A DNA stretch of 64,000 bases from Cruorifilaria tuberocauda (taxonomy: Eukaryota; Nematoda; Chromadorea; Rhabditida; Onchocercidae): the NCBI GenBank assembly GCA_013365365.1, contig JABVXU010000177.1, forward strand, positions 41,142 to 105,141, in the 5' to 3' direction. Of this stretch, positions 36,583 through 48,717 are shown piece by piece. The stretch's first letter is position 1. Every line of letters begins with the position of its first letter. A program made the position numbers and the translations under genes. The notes beneath the pieces are model-generated. The model was not told the origin of the DNA. It searched no databases and was given only the letters and a program-made list of their open reading frames with translations.

Positions 36583-36588
36583 AATAAA
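36583..36588 (+). terminator. AATAAA polyadenylation signal
   Basis: Canonical signal about 175 bases downstream of the first TANGO2 stop codon. Confidence 0.55.
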
Positions 36589-37699
36589 TTTCCCTCCTTG
36601 TTTCAATCTATGTAACGGATCCGCAATAGTGGGACTATATTCTTCGTGTGGAATTTCATTTATTGAGGTTTATTGCAGATGGACTTGCGTCATTACCCTT
36701 TTATTCCATCACGTAACTCTGTTTTTCCCTGCTATTCCTCTTATCTGTTCAATCATCAATTATGATTGAATTAGTTCATTAAAAGTCTCTGATTTGTTTC
36801 ATTTTTAATTCATTGCATATAAATGTTTCTGCTTCTTTTACTGTTAAATGTATTTCATTCTCCAAATCGATTTTAATTGAAATCTTGGCGGAATTTTTGC
36901 GATATGCATAATTGCATCATTTGGTGGAACAACCGGTTAAAAGTCTCAAACATTTTCTAGATTTCCCAAAACGTAATCGAAAACACATGATTGACAGAAG
37001 CTCCTCCTCAAATATTAATTCAATGGATTCAGTGCCGTAATAGAAATTGTTACAACATAATTGTACAGAAATTATTACTAATCTTAGTAAAATTTTGAAT
37101 GGAGGATAGCATAAGAATTTGTTTTATACTAACGTTATCACTGCAATATCTTTCATTAAGGAAATTTTTTGCTTAATTCTAATTAAAATTTACTAAATAA
37201 AGATTGCAAAGGAGAAATTTAATAATCATTTATCATTGTTTTAATACAGAAAGTGCAGTGATAGCGAGCGAATCATCACAAACTCTTTTGTGCTATATTC
37301 TCATTTTTCTTCATTTCTCATTTTATAACCTTGGAGGAAATCTGGTTTTAGTTGGAATGCGCGTCATAATGGAACATACTTTCGCTCTTTTCATTTCATC
37401 GATTGACAACTTAATTTTTGGATTAAATAGAACTTTTCTTCCACTATACTTTATAAATTTATTTTGTTGCAGGCTAATACAATCATTCATAATAATTTAC
37501 TTATATTTTATTCATAATTTGTTTCTTCCTCTTGCAATAATTGAGATTAATATTTTGTATCGTGAATGATTACCGAAGTAATGTATATATTATTTTATCT
37601 ATAAACGAAATATCTATTCTTGATGTTGCAGGCATCTCAATTTTATTTTATGGTACAAACTAAATTTACTATTTTACGTAGCATTTTCAATTGCTTTAA
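36589..37699. other. Spacer between the two TANGO2 genes
   Basis: About 1.1 kb without accepted exons. The plus-strand frame at 37204-37569 is Leu/Phe/Ile-rich, lacks a Kozak-like or splice context and has no family resemblance. A TTGCAG acceptor at 37626-37631 lies 68 bases before the ATG of the second copy and may be its 5' splice or trans-splice site. Confidence 0.55.
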
Positions 37700-40395
37700 A
37701 TGTGCGTAACTTTTGTGTACGTTGAACATAATCCAAACGCCAAATATAAATTGATTCTACTAAACAATCGTGATGAGTTGCTCAATCGGCCAACCAGTAC
37801 CGCCAGATGGGAAAATGGCATTCTTGCTGGTATTTCAGCATATAGCTTATTAAATTTATCGATTTCAATTTTAATAATTTTTGTAATGACAGTAATAACA
37901 ATGAGAAGGAATAAGATAATGACCACCGAACAACATTGAATTGTTAATAAGTATTAAAAATGCATGAAAGTATAAATTATCGCTGAATTAAAATATAAAT
38001 CTATCATTCCATTCCCTTATAAAATGTATTCCAATTACAAAACTAAACATTTTGAAAGAAATTGCTGAGAAAAAAACTGTAATTATATTAAGAATTTGTA
38101 TACGTATGCTACATTACGGTTATTACGTGACATTAACATTACGATAAGTTAGTGTCGAGAAAAAAAAGAAATAATAGAAAAAGAAATGAATATCTAGAAA
38201 ATAAAATTAAACTTATATGAAGGGTAGTTGAATGCTATTTCATTTTAAAATAATTCTTATCATGGATGGAGAAGTTCCTAAACTTTAACCTTTAAACTTG
38301 TAGATTAGAAAAAGCATTTTCAGGACGAGATGAGAGAGAAAGTATACGTGGGACGTGGTTATGTATGAACGCTACTGGTCGCATCAGTAATTTATTAACA
38401 ATCACTGTACCCATACATCAAATGAAATCAAATTCTGCTACTAGAGGTTAAGTATTTGTAAAATGTTCTATTTCTCCTATATTTATTTTAGTCACTTTCT
38501 GCAAATTATGGATTTATTTTGACTGTTGGAAGTGAAATCAAGGTTTCCGGAACTTAAGTTACTAAGATTCTTAAGTTAATCTTAGGGAAATCTTAAATTA
38601 AGATTAGATTAAGTTAAAAGTTACCTAGATTAGAATATGAGTGCTAAAAGTAGAATAAAATAATACATTTTTGATTTATGGGTAAAAAAATTCCTTTTGA
38701 AAATTTCTAGCAAGCATTTCATTATTTCAATAATTTTAGAATCTGTTCTAGGGATTTTCGTTCATCTACTGGGAAACAATTGAAAAAATTGAGTACAGTT
38801 TGAGAAGTTAGGCAAACTTAAGGAATAATGTCTCAGGAGAACTATCATATTTTATGAGGAAAGTTAAAAGTTAGGATGTGGCATTATATTTGCAGGAGCA
38901 TTGCCGGTAGATTATGTGAAATCAAACAAAAAACCGGAAGAATTTTGCAAATTATTGACTAGTACCGTGAGCAGATACAATGCATTCCAGATACTTTGTT
39001 TTCAAAGTTAAATTTTTAATTTGGCCTCTTCAATCAATACTAAATTTTCAGAAGACTAAAGTGTGATCTATGTCAACATCACAGAAAATATTGAAATAAA
39101 AAAGCTCTTTCCATAAGTTCAGAAAGAAAAAAAGTAAAATCTTGATTAACTTCAATTTTTAATTTGTACTCTCTTAGAATCATTCAAGCCCACCAAAAAC
39201 TCTAAAATTGAATTATTCATCAATATAGATATCTCAAAATTTTCAAAAATGCAATTCTTTCCTTTTAATTCAAGAAAAATCAATATACATTTCAGAAATG
39301 AAAACGATCAGTATGAAGTTGCAGGCTTGGCATATCAACCAGATGATAGAATTGAAGTTACTAGATATCCATCAGGTTACTACTAACTTCTTGAAATACT
39401 TCATAAACAAATGTTATCGGAACTGTAAGATTTTTCATGAATCATTCGTTCCTTTACAGGTATTCATGGTTTTAGCAACAGTCCACCGCGCGAACCATTT
39501 AAAAAAGTGCAACGAGGTATAGAAAAGATGAGCAGTATTATAGAAGAAATAAATAGCAAAAATTATCCTGAATCAGAAATTGTTGAACGTCTTCTGCAGC
39601 TAGCTACCGATAAATATCAGTTAGTTTTTGAAATATATTCATAAAAATCAAAAAAAAAAAGGACTGTCGTGGGACAGAAGATAATCTGTTTTTGAAGTTG
39701 TCAGCGCATTCATACTCAGTTAATCTGTTATTATAAAACTGGCAATCGATTGAAATGATTGAAATTAACAGTAACAACGAAAAGTAGACAAAAACTGATC
39801 TGGTATGTGAAGTTGAAAATGAAATGAAAAAATGGATAAATTGAAAGGGATTGAAAGATCTATTCAAATCTTAATCTCTCTGACTTCAAAATAATATCAT
39901 TCTTTCTTCCAAATAATTAATTTGAGAATTCTGGGACTAACCAATGTACATGTTACTTTTTATTTTTGCTTCAAGTCCATTAATCTATCATATCAATCGT
40001 TCTGCAGATGTTTTCCCGATGATCAGTTAAAATGGCGGTGTGGCCGATCTAGTGAACTTTGTAAGTATCGTACCGCAATTTTCGTGAGGTATCCAGATGG
40101 GATTCCCTATGGTACTAGGTGTGTTATTAGTTTACTATCAAATTGGAGAATTCGGATTTTTTATTTTTATTTTTATGTTAAGTTGTAAGATCATTCATAA
40201 GTTTCTAACGATCTCAAACAATGAGAATACGGACCCAAACAATCCCACTGGTTTTCTAGTTTCAGGTCACATACGATTATTATTGTGGATCGTAACAATC
40301 GGGTCACATATTATGAGAAATCAATGGAAACAGGGACGGGGAAAGCAAGCGAAGCCATTTGGACCGAACAAACGTTCCACTTTGAACTCATTTAA
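37700..40395 (+). CDS. TANGO2: TANGO2 family protein, copy 2 (HRG-9/HRG-10-like)
   Basis: Seven exons: 37700-37829, 38324-38446, 38896-39006, 39296-39375, 39460-39619, 40008-40118, 40266-40395; about 281 residues. Same plan as copy 1: MCVTFVY start, LLNNRDELLNRP (NRDE at 23-26), RGTWLCMNATGRISNLLTI, YNAFQILCFQ, GIHGFSNSPPREPFKKV, PDGIPYGTRSHTIIIVDRNN and an acidic/aromatic end. Exons 2, 5 and 6 have exactly the same lengths as in copy 1 (123, 160, 111), evidence for tandem duplication. GTWLC replaces GTWLG, and the protein has diverged widely, so the two copies are not recent. Exon 3 is one base short: it ends CAAA before gttaaa, while exon 4 needs two carried-over bases (AG/A). Either a G is missing from the assembly at the donor, or this copy is damaged. 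Everything after it is intact to the stop. AATAAA at 40516-40521. Confidence 0.92.
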
Positions 40396-40515
40396 ATTGC
40401 ACAAAAATCCACTTTTTTCAAAGCAATTTAAGAGCATTAATTATGCAGCTTTTCTTGGTGCTTGGTCTCAGAAAGTTCTGCTGTTTTAGATTTGTTATGT
40501 TATAACGATTTGTTA

Positions 40516-40521
40516 AATAAA
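40516..40521 (+). terminator. AATAAA polyadenylation signal
   Basis: Canonical signal about 120 bases downstream of the second TANGO2 stop codon. Confidence 0.6.
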
Positions 40522-41172
40522 TGAGAAGTTTCGGCAAAAAAGGCAATATTGACTTTTCACAACAAAAAATTCAAAAATTTTTCATATTTTAATTTTCCAA
40601 TGACCTAGATAATCCTCTTCGATATATCAATGTTTCAGTGACACTAAAAAAAATATGTCAAAGATAGGGAATATTAACAACAGAAATAAAATTTCATCGA
40701 ATAATACTCAGTAAAGCACTGCATGAAATTTCTGTATTATTAAGAAGCTTCGATACATAAAACTGCGCCTAATATTCGAAATTTAAAACAGTACTTTAAT
40801 AAAGTACATTCCCAACAACAAATAATATGAAATAACAAATAAATTCATCCTATAAAAATAAACGAACTAAATAGCTTTGCATTCCTACTCATTAAGTTAA
40901 GATTATAATGAAGCTTTGTAATAGAAAAAATTTGATTAATCTCACAATTTTTTTGTTTTTAAAAAACAAAGAAATATTCAGAATGATTTAGAATATTTCG
41001 GTACATTTATTCACCCTAAGATAAATTATTGAACTTCTTCTCTCTTCCAAAAAAAAATTTTCCATTAAAGATAACTGTTTTTGATAAGTTTTCAAGGAAC
41101 AATATGATGGCTTAATTTCCTAATGTGATTTAAAATGAGCTGAATTGGTTTTTAATTTACAACGAACAAGGG
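40522..41172. other. Spacer between convergent genes
   Basis: Convergent 3' ends of TANGO2 copy 2 (plus) and DPAGT1 (minus). A minus-strand AATAAA (TTTATT at 41006-41011) could end the DPAGT1 transcript. Nothing else is seen. Confidence 0.6.
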
Positions 41173-44100
41173 TCAAAGAACGACCTCGTATATCAGATGT
41201 GCAATATAGAATCGAATGAAAAATGCTAGAACTGAAAATAAAACCTGCAGTAACAGAAGTATTTTCGTTAATTTTTTTTCGTGAATTGGACCCGTGAATT
41301 TTAAAACCAGATTTAATAACGTTAAGTTGTTGATGATTGTCCACCTAAAGTGATAAACGGACTGAAAACCTTTAAATAACTTATCACTTTTTTTATTAAC
41401 AAGAGGAAATTAACAAAAAGCTGTTTTAAAATGTCTCATTAGTTATTCATGGTAACATCTTATAAAAATGTATTCCATTTTATGAAAGACTCTACAAATT
41501 AAAAGATGAAATAAGAAAACCTCACCACACACCATCCCTTTTGACATTTTTCTTGTGCAGTAAGCCGAATACATTCAAAAAGTAAAGGACAACTTTGGTT
41601 AACGGTTTGAGATCTGAAATGGAAAAAATGATACTAATTATTTATGTTGACTGAAATAGTACTTTAATAAAGCAAACATTTCATTTCAATCAACGAATTT
41701 GTATATACTAGCAATGAATATACGGAAAACACTGACAAAGTATTAAAATGAAAATAATTTAGCTGTTTTACCTCAAAGCAACGAAAAAACTGAACAAATA
41801 GATGCTTTAAAAAAAAGTGTAGAGAAAAGGAAATAACTCAAGCTAACTGAAAATATTACCACTTTCTTTGAATTCAACAGTGCTCATATCAACGCTGTCA
41901 GTTTTCATATCATACTTCGGCAATCGGTGACGCGGACAGGGGACAAGATGGAAAAGTTGAGGAATTGAATATACAAAATTGAAAATCTGAAAAACATCAA
42001 GTTTGTAGTTTCAAAGGTGTCAAACACCACAGTGATGATATAATCAAAACATGCTGTTTTTCCCTTTTCGCTATCTGAAATACTCGTTCATAATTTCATA
42101 ATAAAGTGCCGAAATCAAATTTTCACATGAAATACTATTAGTTCATTTATATCTTTGAAAGGATGAGTCTGTTACCTAAATCGAACTCTCTGCAACAAAT
42201 TGTCAATCCAATATGAAGAAAAAGTTGTCTTACTGGTATGAAGCATAAACAACACTTGCAAAATTCAAGGAAACTTCAATATGAAAAACGAATTTAACGA
42301 GAAGCAAAAATTAAATTATTCATGAAATGGAGAAAAATTTACTGCACGTAACATAGAAACTTACCTGTGGAATCAAAAAGAGTGCCATAGTTTTGCTAAA
42401 ATGACCAAGAATACAAGCTGAAGCCAAAGTCATCCCAGCCCAATAACAAAACGTATCACCAACAAAAACACGTGCCGGATACCTAAATACTCTGAATAAT
42501 TAAATTTTGATAAGTAGTGAAACAAAGAATATAGAGATTTCAAGAACGATAACTTAATAAACCAACACTTCCAAGAAAAACAAATCAACATAATTACCAG
42601 TTGAAATATAACAAAACAGATGTCGTTCCCAAAAATGGGAGTAAGAAATATAGGGAAAGTGAATGATACCACGAAAGTGAAGAATGTAATCGAAATAACT
42701 GCAAAAAAGTTTGACGTAATTCTGGATCAATCATTTCAATAAAAATAAAGACTGAGAAAGAGATAAAACCGTAGTAAATAACGGAATGACAGATCCATCT
42801 AAATGATAAAGCATTAACTATTTCAAAATCCAAGAATTCAAAAAATGTGCTCTTGAACATTTCAAATCTATAATTGTGTCTTTTTATTTTTCCTCTCTAT
42901 CTTCAATCAGATATTAGTGAAATCGTGGATTCTAAGTGGGAACTTACTTCGACCGCGTTAAAAATAACAACGGAAGCTGCTATTACAAGAGCTTGTCCAG
43001 CTTCAAGGCCATTAATCCCAGCCAGAATATTGATTGCATTTGTGCAAAATACGATCTAAAACAAGCAAAATGATGCAATAGTTTCCTTCACTTTTTTATC
43101 CAAATATAACGAAATTAATTACCAAATTTCTAAGACTTACCATCATACCCATATAGACATAATAGAAAATTCCAATATCGATGCATTCTGGCACTGGAAG
43201 AAAAACTCGGACCAGAGAAGGTAACACGATCGTAGCTGACGATCCTAAAAAACGTTACTAAGATATTGCGCAATTAATATGAAAAACTGCAGCACTTTTT
43301 AAATCAAAGACAGAACTTCAGATGAAGGAAAAATTTTTTATAACTTGACTACAATTCCAGATGAATGACGAACAAACAATTCACCGGACACATAATACAC
43401 AAGGAGCAACGGAAGCGATGAAAGTGTTGGGAATAGAAGTTTATGTCGCCATCGTAAATCCAAAACATCATCTGCAAAACCCAATAGAACTGCCGAACAA
43501 ATTGCTGTTAGTGCTGACAAGAACATTAAAAATTTTTGATGTGGAGTGGATGGCCTGCAAATCTAAAAATGATTGAAGAAAGTAATATGTATTACACATT
43601 AACTGTATAAATTTTACAATAATCGATACAGCTATAAAACTTACTCAGGCTGCGACCATTCATAGACTGGAAATGGAATAAACAAAAACAAAACAATTAA
43701 ATAAACAGCTGCTGATATAACGCCAATCGGTTCAGGTATAGGAATATCGTCTACCTAAAATAGCTGCCATAAATATATAGAAAATATTCTATAAGCTTAG
43801 AAGATAAAACGGATTTTAAAATGTTGCATAGCGATGTTTTCCAATGAAAACACTTTTACTCTAACTTTTGATTAATTTCGGTTGATTAAAACAATCAAAC
43901 TTATCTAATTGAGAGAAATTCAGGTGGTCTGGCAATTTTATTAGCAATTAGTTACTCTTTCTAAAAAAGTTCTTATAGCTTACCTATATATTTCGAATTC
44001 ATGAAATTATAAAATGTCTCTTTTTGCCAAACTATCCTAGATAATGAAAATGATCTTTCCTAACATTCGGCATATTTTTAATATCAAATATGTTAAAAAC

Positions 44101-44230
44101 AACATACTTTGCACTGATCCTTCCCATACATTCCACGTTTGACAAAGACTGGAATATATTCCAGGATTATATGATACGAAATATATGCACCCACGCAACT
44201 CAAAAATACGTTTACCCATAATGATAACAT
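41173..44230 (-). CDS. DPAGT1: UDP-GlcNAc:dolichyl-phosphate GlcNAc-1-phosphate transferase (DPAGT1/ALG7)
   Basis: Makes GlcNAc-PP-dolichol from UDP-GlcNAc and dolichyl phosphate at the ER membrane, the first step of N-glycan precursor assembly and the target of tunicamycin. Ten exons join in phase (44230-44108, 43754-43645, 43554-43385, 43244-43141, 43055-42948, 42698-42598, 42482-42365, 41986-41863, 41613-41526, 41344-41173) to 405 residues; human has 408. Landmarks: [20 protein letters not shown] with the paired Asp at 106-107, [28 protein letters not shown] near 175-194, [18 protein letters not shown] near 240-257, [15 protein letters not shown], and [20 protein letters not shown] with the loop that shapes the active site. 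About ten membrane helices are expected. Splice choices needed care: exon 3 starts at the inner TTTGCAG and ends at TCCG/gtgaat, and both keep the family alignment. The start Met follows a TTGCAG acceptor at about 44239, a likely trans-splice site. No lesion was seen. Confidence 0.96.
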
Positions 44231-44238
44231 CACTATAC

Positions 44239-44246
44239 CTGCAATA
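44239..44246 (-). other. Candidate spliced-leader acceptor for DPAGT1
   Basis: On the minus strand CTATTGCAG precedes GTATAGTGATG, so the start codon is eight bases after the acceptor. No coding frame precedes it. It fits trans-splicing; cis-splicing of a leader exon cannot be excluded. Confidence 0.5.
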
Positions 44247-45597
44247 GTAATAACATCAAGTACTTATAATGATATTTGAAATTGTGAACACTACTCGGAT
44301 ATCCACTATAAATCAGCTGGGATGTTGTTCCAATCCCAATCCAAATATAGTCAGTTCCCTAACTTCCATGATCAAATCATTTCTACGCCCATAATTTTTC
44401 CCTGAAATCCAACTAAATAATATTTTCTATCAAATGTTAGACAATGACAACAAATTTCGATGTTTTCGGTCTTTTAAATTCTTAAATTATCGTTTTCATT
44501 ACGATTATATTTGAAGTATTCATACAACTAATGCCTCCTATTCAGTAATCTACAGATTTAACTGCTTTTAGCATATCATATTACCGTTAGCCAATACGAT
44601 AATAAGTAGCTCTATGTCAAACATTAGATTAGATTATTGTATGAGATTATATATAAGAAAGATAAGAATGATAAGACATCTCATATTGTTAATAACAATT
44701 ATAGCATTTAAAAAAGAAATATATACACTAGCATTGCCTATTAACTTTTTTCGAATAAATTATAAATCAAAATCTCGCCCACATCCCTTACATTACAACT
44801 GTTTATTAAGAAAGAGGGAACTTCATTTTGACTTTGTGACACCAGCAAAGTCGCATATTAGTTGTAAGCAATGAGCTTTGACATGTTGGTCGGATTCTAG
44901 ATGTCAATAGATTGCTTTTAATTGGAATTGTCTTCATGGGTACGATTCCGGGTAGGGGAACGTGATTTTGCGGCTTCTACGGGTTTCACGTGAACTTGTT
45001 CGTTGAAAGTTCACTTTATAGTGGTTTTGGTTGGATTCGGAAGTTTAGTAGATTCAAGCAAATATATTGTTTCTCGTTTTGGAGATAGATGAGAAAGTAA
45101 AGTCGGTAAGTAGACTGTAGCAGTGGAGACCAATCTCTTGGATATGTATAGTTTCGAAAAATAGAGGAGTGATAGTTATCGCTGTTAATAAGGTAATAGA
45201 AATTGCCGTTAAAGTGGATTATTGTCGAAAAATTGGGCATGACTATTTCTGGACTAATAAGAACGAATATATGTTAATTTTCAACAAAGTAATCCTTTAT
45301 TGACTGTACATAATTGCCTCTCCACTAATGGAGATACTGGAAACTAAAGATTTTTTTATGCGTTGCAATGTGTTGGAGTGTGAAATAAGTTTTAATGCAT
45401 TCAGCAGGATAGCTGATTAGTGAAAACAGCTTAGAGGGCATGCAAATTTATACAGTGGTAGGTTTCTTTAAGATTGTGAAACGAGAGATGCATTACATAG
45501 TTAGCCATTCATGCTAATGAAGTGAAGTGACAAAATGTTATTAAATAATATATTTCATCAATTACATCAGTTATTGCTCACTGCATCTTATTTGCAG
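44247..45597. other. Divergent intergenic region, no gene seen
   Basis: Head-to-head spacer between DPAGT1 (minus) and the NADAR gene (plus), about 1.35 kb, so it should hold two promoters. Frames of 74-86 codons at 44614-44874 (plus) and 45016-45240 (minus) have no recognisable features. Confidence 0.55.
45591..45597 (+). other. Candidate 5' splice acceptor for the NADAR gene
   Basis: TTTGCAG about 58 bases upstream of the ATG; the intervening leader contains no other in-frame start. It could be a spliced-leader acceptor. Confidence 0.4.
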
Positions 45598-45655
45598 GTT
45601 GTTGTGTTGCTGCATTTATTGGATATGAGACAAAGTTGTTACTGGCGAAGAAATA

Positions 45656-48600
45656 ATGACAAATATCGTTACGACGGAAAGCGGTGAAAAATTCACGCTA
45701 TTTTTCACTATACGTAGTCCATTTTCTAATTTCCATCCCTGTCGTTTCACAATATTTGAAGATGTTGGTAATGGGAAACCGGAAGAAAAGTGTTATTATT
45801 CCACCGAACAGTACTACATGTTTGTACTTTTTTCTTTAAAGCAAGTTAAAAGGTTTTTTAGTCAATTACAACTTTTGGTTTGTATTATATTTAGTTTAAT
45901 TTAACAAGAACTCTAAATGCATATAAAATCCAATTTTTTAAGATCAGTATGTCATTATGTATTTTGTATGAATGATTGCTTATAATTTTAAAAAACTATG
46001 AAAGAATAAATTGAATATAATTTTTTAGGTATCATAAAGCGCTTTCTGCTGGAGATAATGAAACAGCGGAACAAATAGCAAATGAACGTGATGCGAGAAA
46101 AATCAAAATGATTTCACGTAACATCAAGAATTTTGAACGTGAAACGTTCGTTTGAATTTCACGCCAAAATGATTTTTATTTCAATAATCAATATTTATTA
46201 ATATATATAACTGGCAAGGCCAACTTATTAGATCAGTTCTGTCTTGCAAATATTTTCTCTACGAAATATTTTTAAAATACTTTTCAAAATGTTTACCATA
46301 TATGACAAGATGTAGATAGGATGAAGTCCAGTTTTTAGTTCATATTGTTTTCCATCAATAGTTAAGAACGTCAATATCATCATTATTATGAAAATATGAA
46401 TTAAGTTAAGCAGTTTCAAACTTCCTGCTCTGTTCTTGTTGCTTTCAAACTATTCCTATTGTAAATTAGATGGAACAAAGTAAGTAGCGATGTGATGAGA
46501 AAAGGAAATTTTGCCAAATATACGCAGAATCCATTGTTACGGAAGAAACTGTTTTACACATATGGTAGTACGCTGGTGGAATGTTCACCTACAGATCTTG
46601 AGTGGGGCATCGGTAAATTTTTTTCGAGATTTTTAGTTTATTTTGTAGTGGAAATCAAGATTTAAAAGTTTTGGAATAATTTTTACTGGCATTTTTAAAT
46701 TAGATCCATTATTATATTGTTTCAGGCTTAGACATTAACGAACCGGATGCGCTAAGTCCTTCAAAATGGAGAGGAAAAAATAAACTTGGTCAGATTTTGA
46801 CTGAAATTCGTGAAGAGCTTTTATTAAAGCCAGAATATGCGCAGGAGGTTATATGATTATCTGCTCATTTAAATTACTTTAATTATTTTTATTGGCGAGT
46901 TTGTTTTTTTGTTATAGAAGGCCTCACTATTGAAATTACTGATATTAAGCGAAGGAAAGTTTTCGTGCTTAGTGATAGTCAGTCCTATAATTTCTGAAAT
47001 ATTTAGAAATATATTTCTAGGTGAGTGATATTTTGTCAATGTTGGAGAATTTCGATAGCTTCAGCCGGCAATTTTTCCTTCCTCCAAAACCTGCAGTTCA
47101 ACAATCTGTCAGTTCTTCACCTGGTGAATCTGATCATGAGAAAAGACGGAGTCTGCCGTCTTCTGCAGAAATTGATCGAATCACTGATGGAAGTCGTGAT
47201 AAGCGTTTCAGTTTACCGTCATACCCATGTGCTGAACGATCTGAAAACATTCCTAATTTGGGATCGGTAAGCTATGTGTATATATGCATTTTTCTAACTT
47301 CAATATTTCACAGCTTTGATCTTTAAGATGTGTTAATTTACAGCGAAATTCTTCTAACATAAAAGAAAATAACAATTCCTCAGCGCATCGAGAAGGACAT
47401 TCCCGATCAGGTCGATCGGCCAAGAAACGTAGTTATCGCGTGCCAAGCTATGATCGAGATTTTAGGCGGCACAGGTGGTTCAAAAGTTCATTTAAAAAGA
47501 GTTCCACGGAATTAGGTTCATTGAATGTTTGATTTGTTTAATTTTTAACATTAAAAATTACTTTTCTCTAACATTTCTAAATTCACTACAAAATTAAATA
47601 CTTGAGATATTTCGAGGGAAAGAATAAGGAGAAAGTTCCAGCGACGATTCAAGGGATCGCAGAAAGAACAGTTCTCGATCGGAAAGGAGAAGAGATGCTT
47701 CCAACGGTAGTAGATCTCGTTATGATGCTCATTCTCGCTCTGGTAGGGATCGTAGCAGTTCTGAAAGCGATCGCGAATCTGGCAGGTTAAGTATTTTTGT
47801 GTATTATTATGTAGCGTTCATTATGCTTAGAACGACTGTAGATAAAAAATCGAACTGCTTATCTAAAAAGTAGATTGAATAAAGATGCATTTTCTTCATT
47901 TTCAGAAATTTCATCATTGATTTTTGTGGTAAAAAGATTTCTTATGTTTTATAAATTCAATAATTTCTTAGATCTTTGAGAAAACATCGAAGAATTGAAG
48001 TAGCTGTTGATAGCAGTCGCTTCGCATCACGTCGACGTGTAAGTCTAATAAGTCTCATTCATAAGTGGAACCAATAAGCGGAGTCGATATCATTAATCGC
48101 ACGCTGTATAGCATAATTTATATCTGAAACAGCTATCTTTTTAAATGAAGTTATCACGTATTGGTTAGTAATTGTTTGTGTTTATAAAAGAAAGATCATT
48201 TTGGAAATCTCATTAGTATTCATTGCTGATGCGTGCAGCTTCATTCAAGTTAATTTAAGCATCATGACTGCGATGTAAGTTCATACAGTAGTGAAGAAAG
48301 TTCAAGTTCACTGGGTGAAATTGATGTTGAAGTGGTAAAGAAAGCGTTTGAGGATCCTTTCAAAAGTTTGTTAGAAAAGCTTCGCAATAAAAAATGCGGG
48401 GTGTGGGAACAATGTAAGTTACGTTTTTCAAAATAAGGTTCATTTTTTCTTTCATCTTCGTGAACAGTATATTTTTTTAGTCGTTTCGTGTAAAGTAGCT
48501 TGAGAAAAGAAATTTTACGAACTTAGGTTATTTGAAATTTAAGTGCAGAAATCTATTGAAGCCTTATTTCATTCTTCAGTAGCTGTCATTATGTTTGTGT

Positions 48601-48674
48601 TTTTATTATTTCCCTTTATAGATGCCGCAGAAAGTAGCGACGGTGCTAATAGAGCAATCCCAAATGATGATTGA
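45656..48674 (+). CDS. NADAR (YbiA/DUF1768) domain protein with Arg/Ser-rich tail
   Basis: Eleven exons: 45656-45823, 46029-46145, 46470-46612, 46726-46847, 46918-46971 (end uncertain), 47021-47266, 47344-47515, 47629-47785, 47972-48038, 48260-48413, 48622-48674; about 483 residues. Residues 1-185 form a NADAR domain: SPFSNFHPCRFTIF, STEQYYM, YHKALSAGDNETAEQI, TWNKVSSDVMRKGNFAKYTQ, TLVECSPTDLEWGIGLDINE, LSPSKWRGKNKLGQIL. The family contains N-glycosidases acting on riboflavin intermediates and on ADP-ribosylated guanine. The key Glu of EQYYM and the W-GIGL segment are present, so activity is plausible. The remaining 300 residues look disordered: KRRSLPSS and KRFSLPSY phospho-site-like repeats, then an Arg/Ser/Asp-rich SR-like stretch (SSSDDSRDRRKNSSRSERRR), an acidic Ser cluster and a short helix. 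Exon 1 to 2 is off by one base at GT-AG; exon 8 begins at a weak AATAAG acceptor. AATAAA at 48712-48717. Confidence 0.9.
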
Positions 48675-48711
48675 TTGATGCCGTTTCATCTATTAATGTA
48701 GTTTTGGTAGA

Positions 48712-48717
48712 AATAAA
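48712..48717 (+). terminator. AATAAA polyadenylation signal
   Basis: Canonical signal about 38 bases after the NADAR gene's stop codon, within GTAGAAATAAACC. Confidence 0.6.

Noticed and set aside
37204..37569. 121-codon hydrophobic plus-strand frame between the TANGO2 genes
   Set aside because: AT-driven Leu/Ile/Phe composition, no start context, no exon boundaries and no known family.
42430..42860. Alternative open frames across DPAGT1 exons 6-7
   Set aside because: Only one frame matches the DPAGT1 family ([21 protein letters not shown]); the others are shadows extending into introns.
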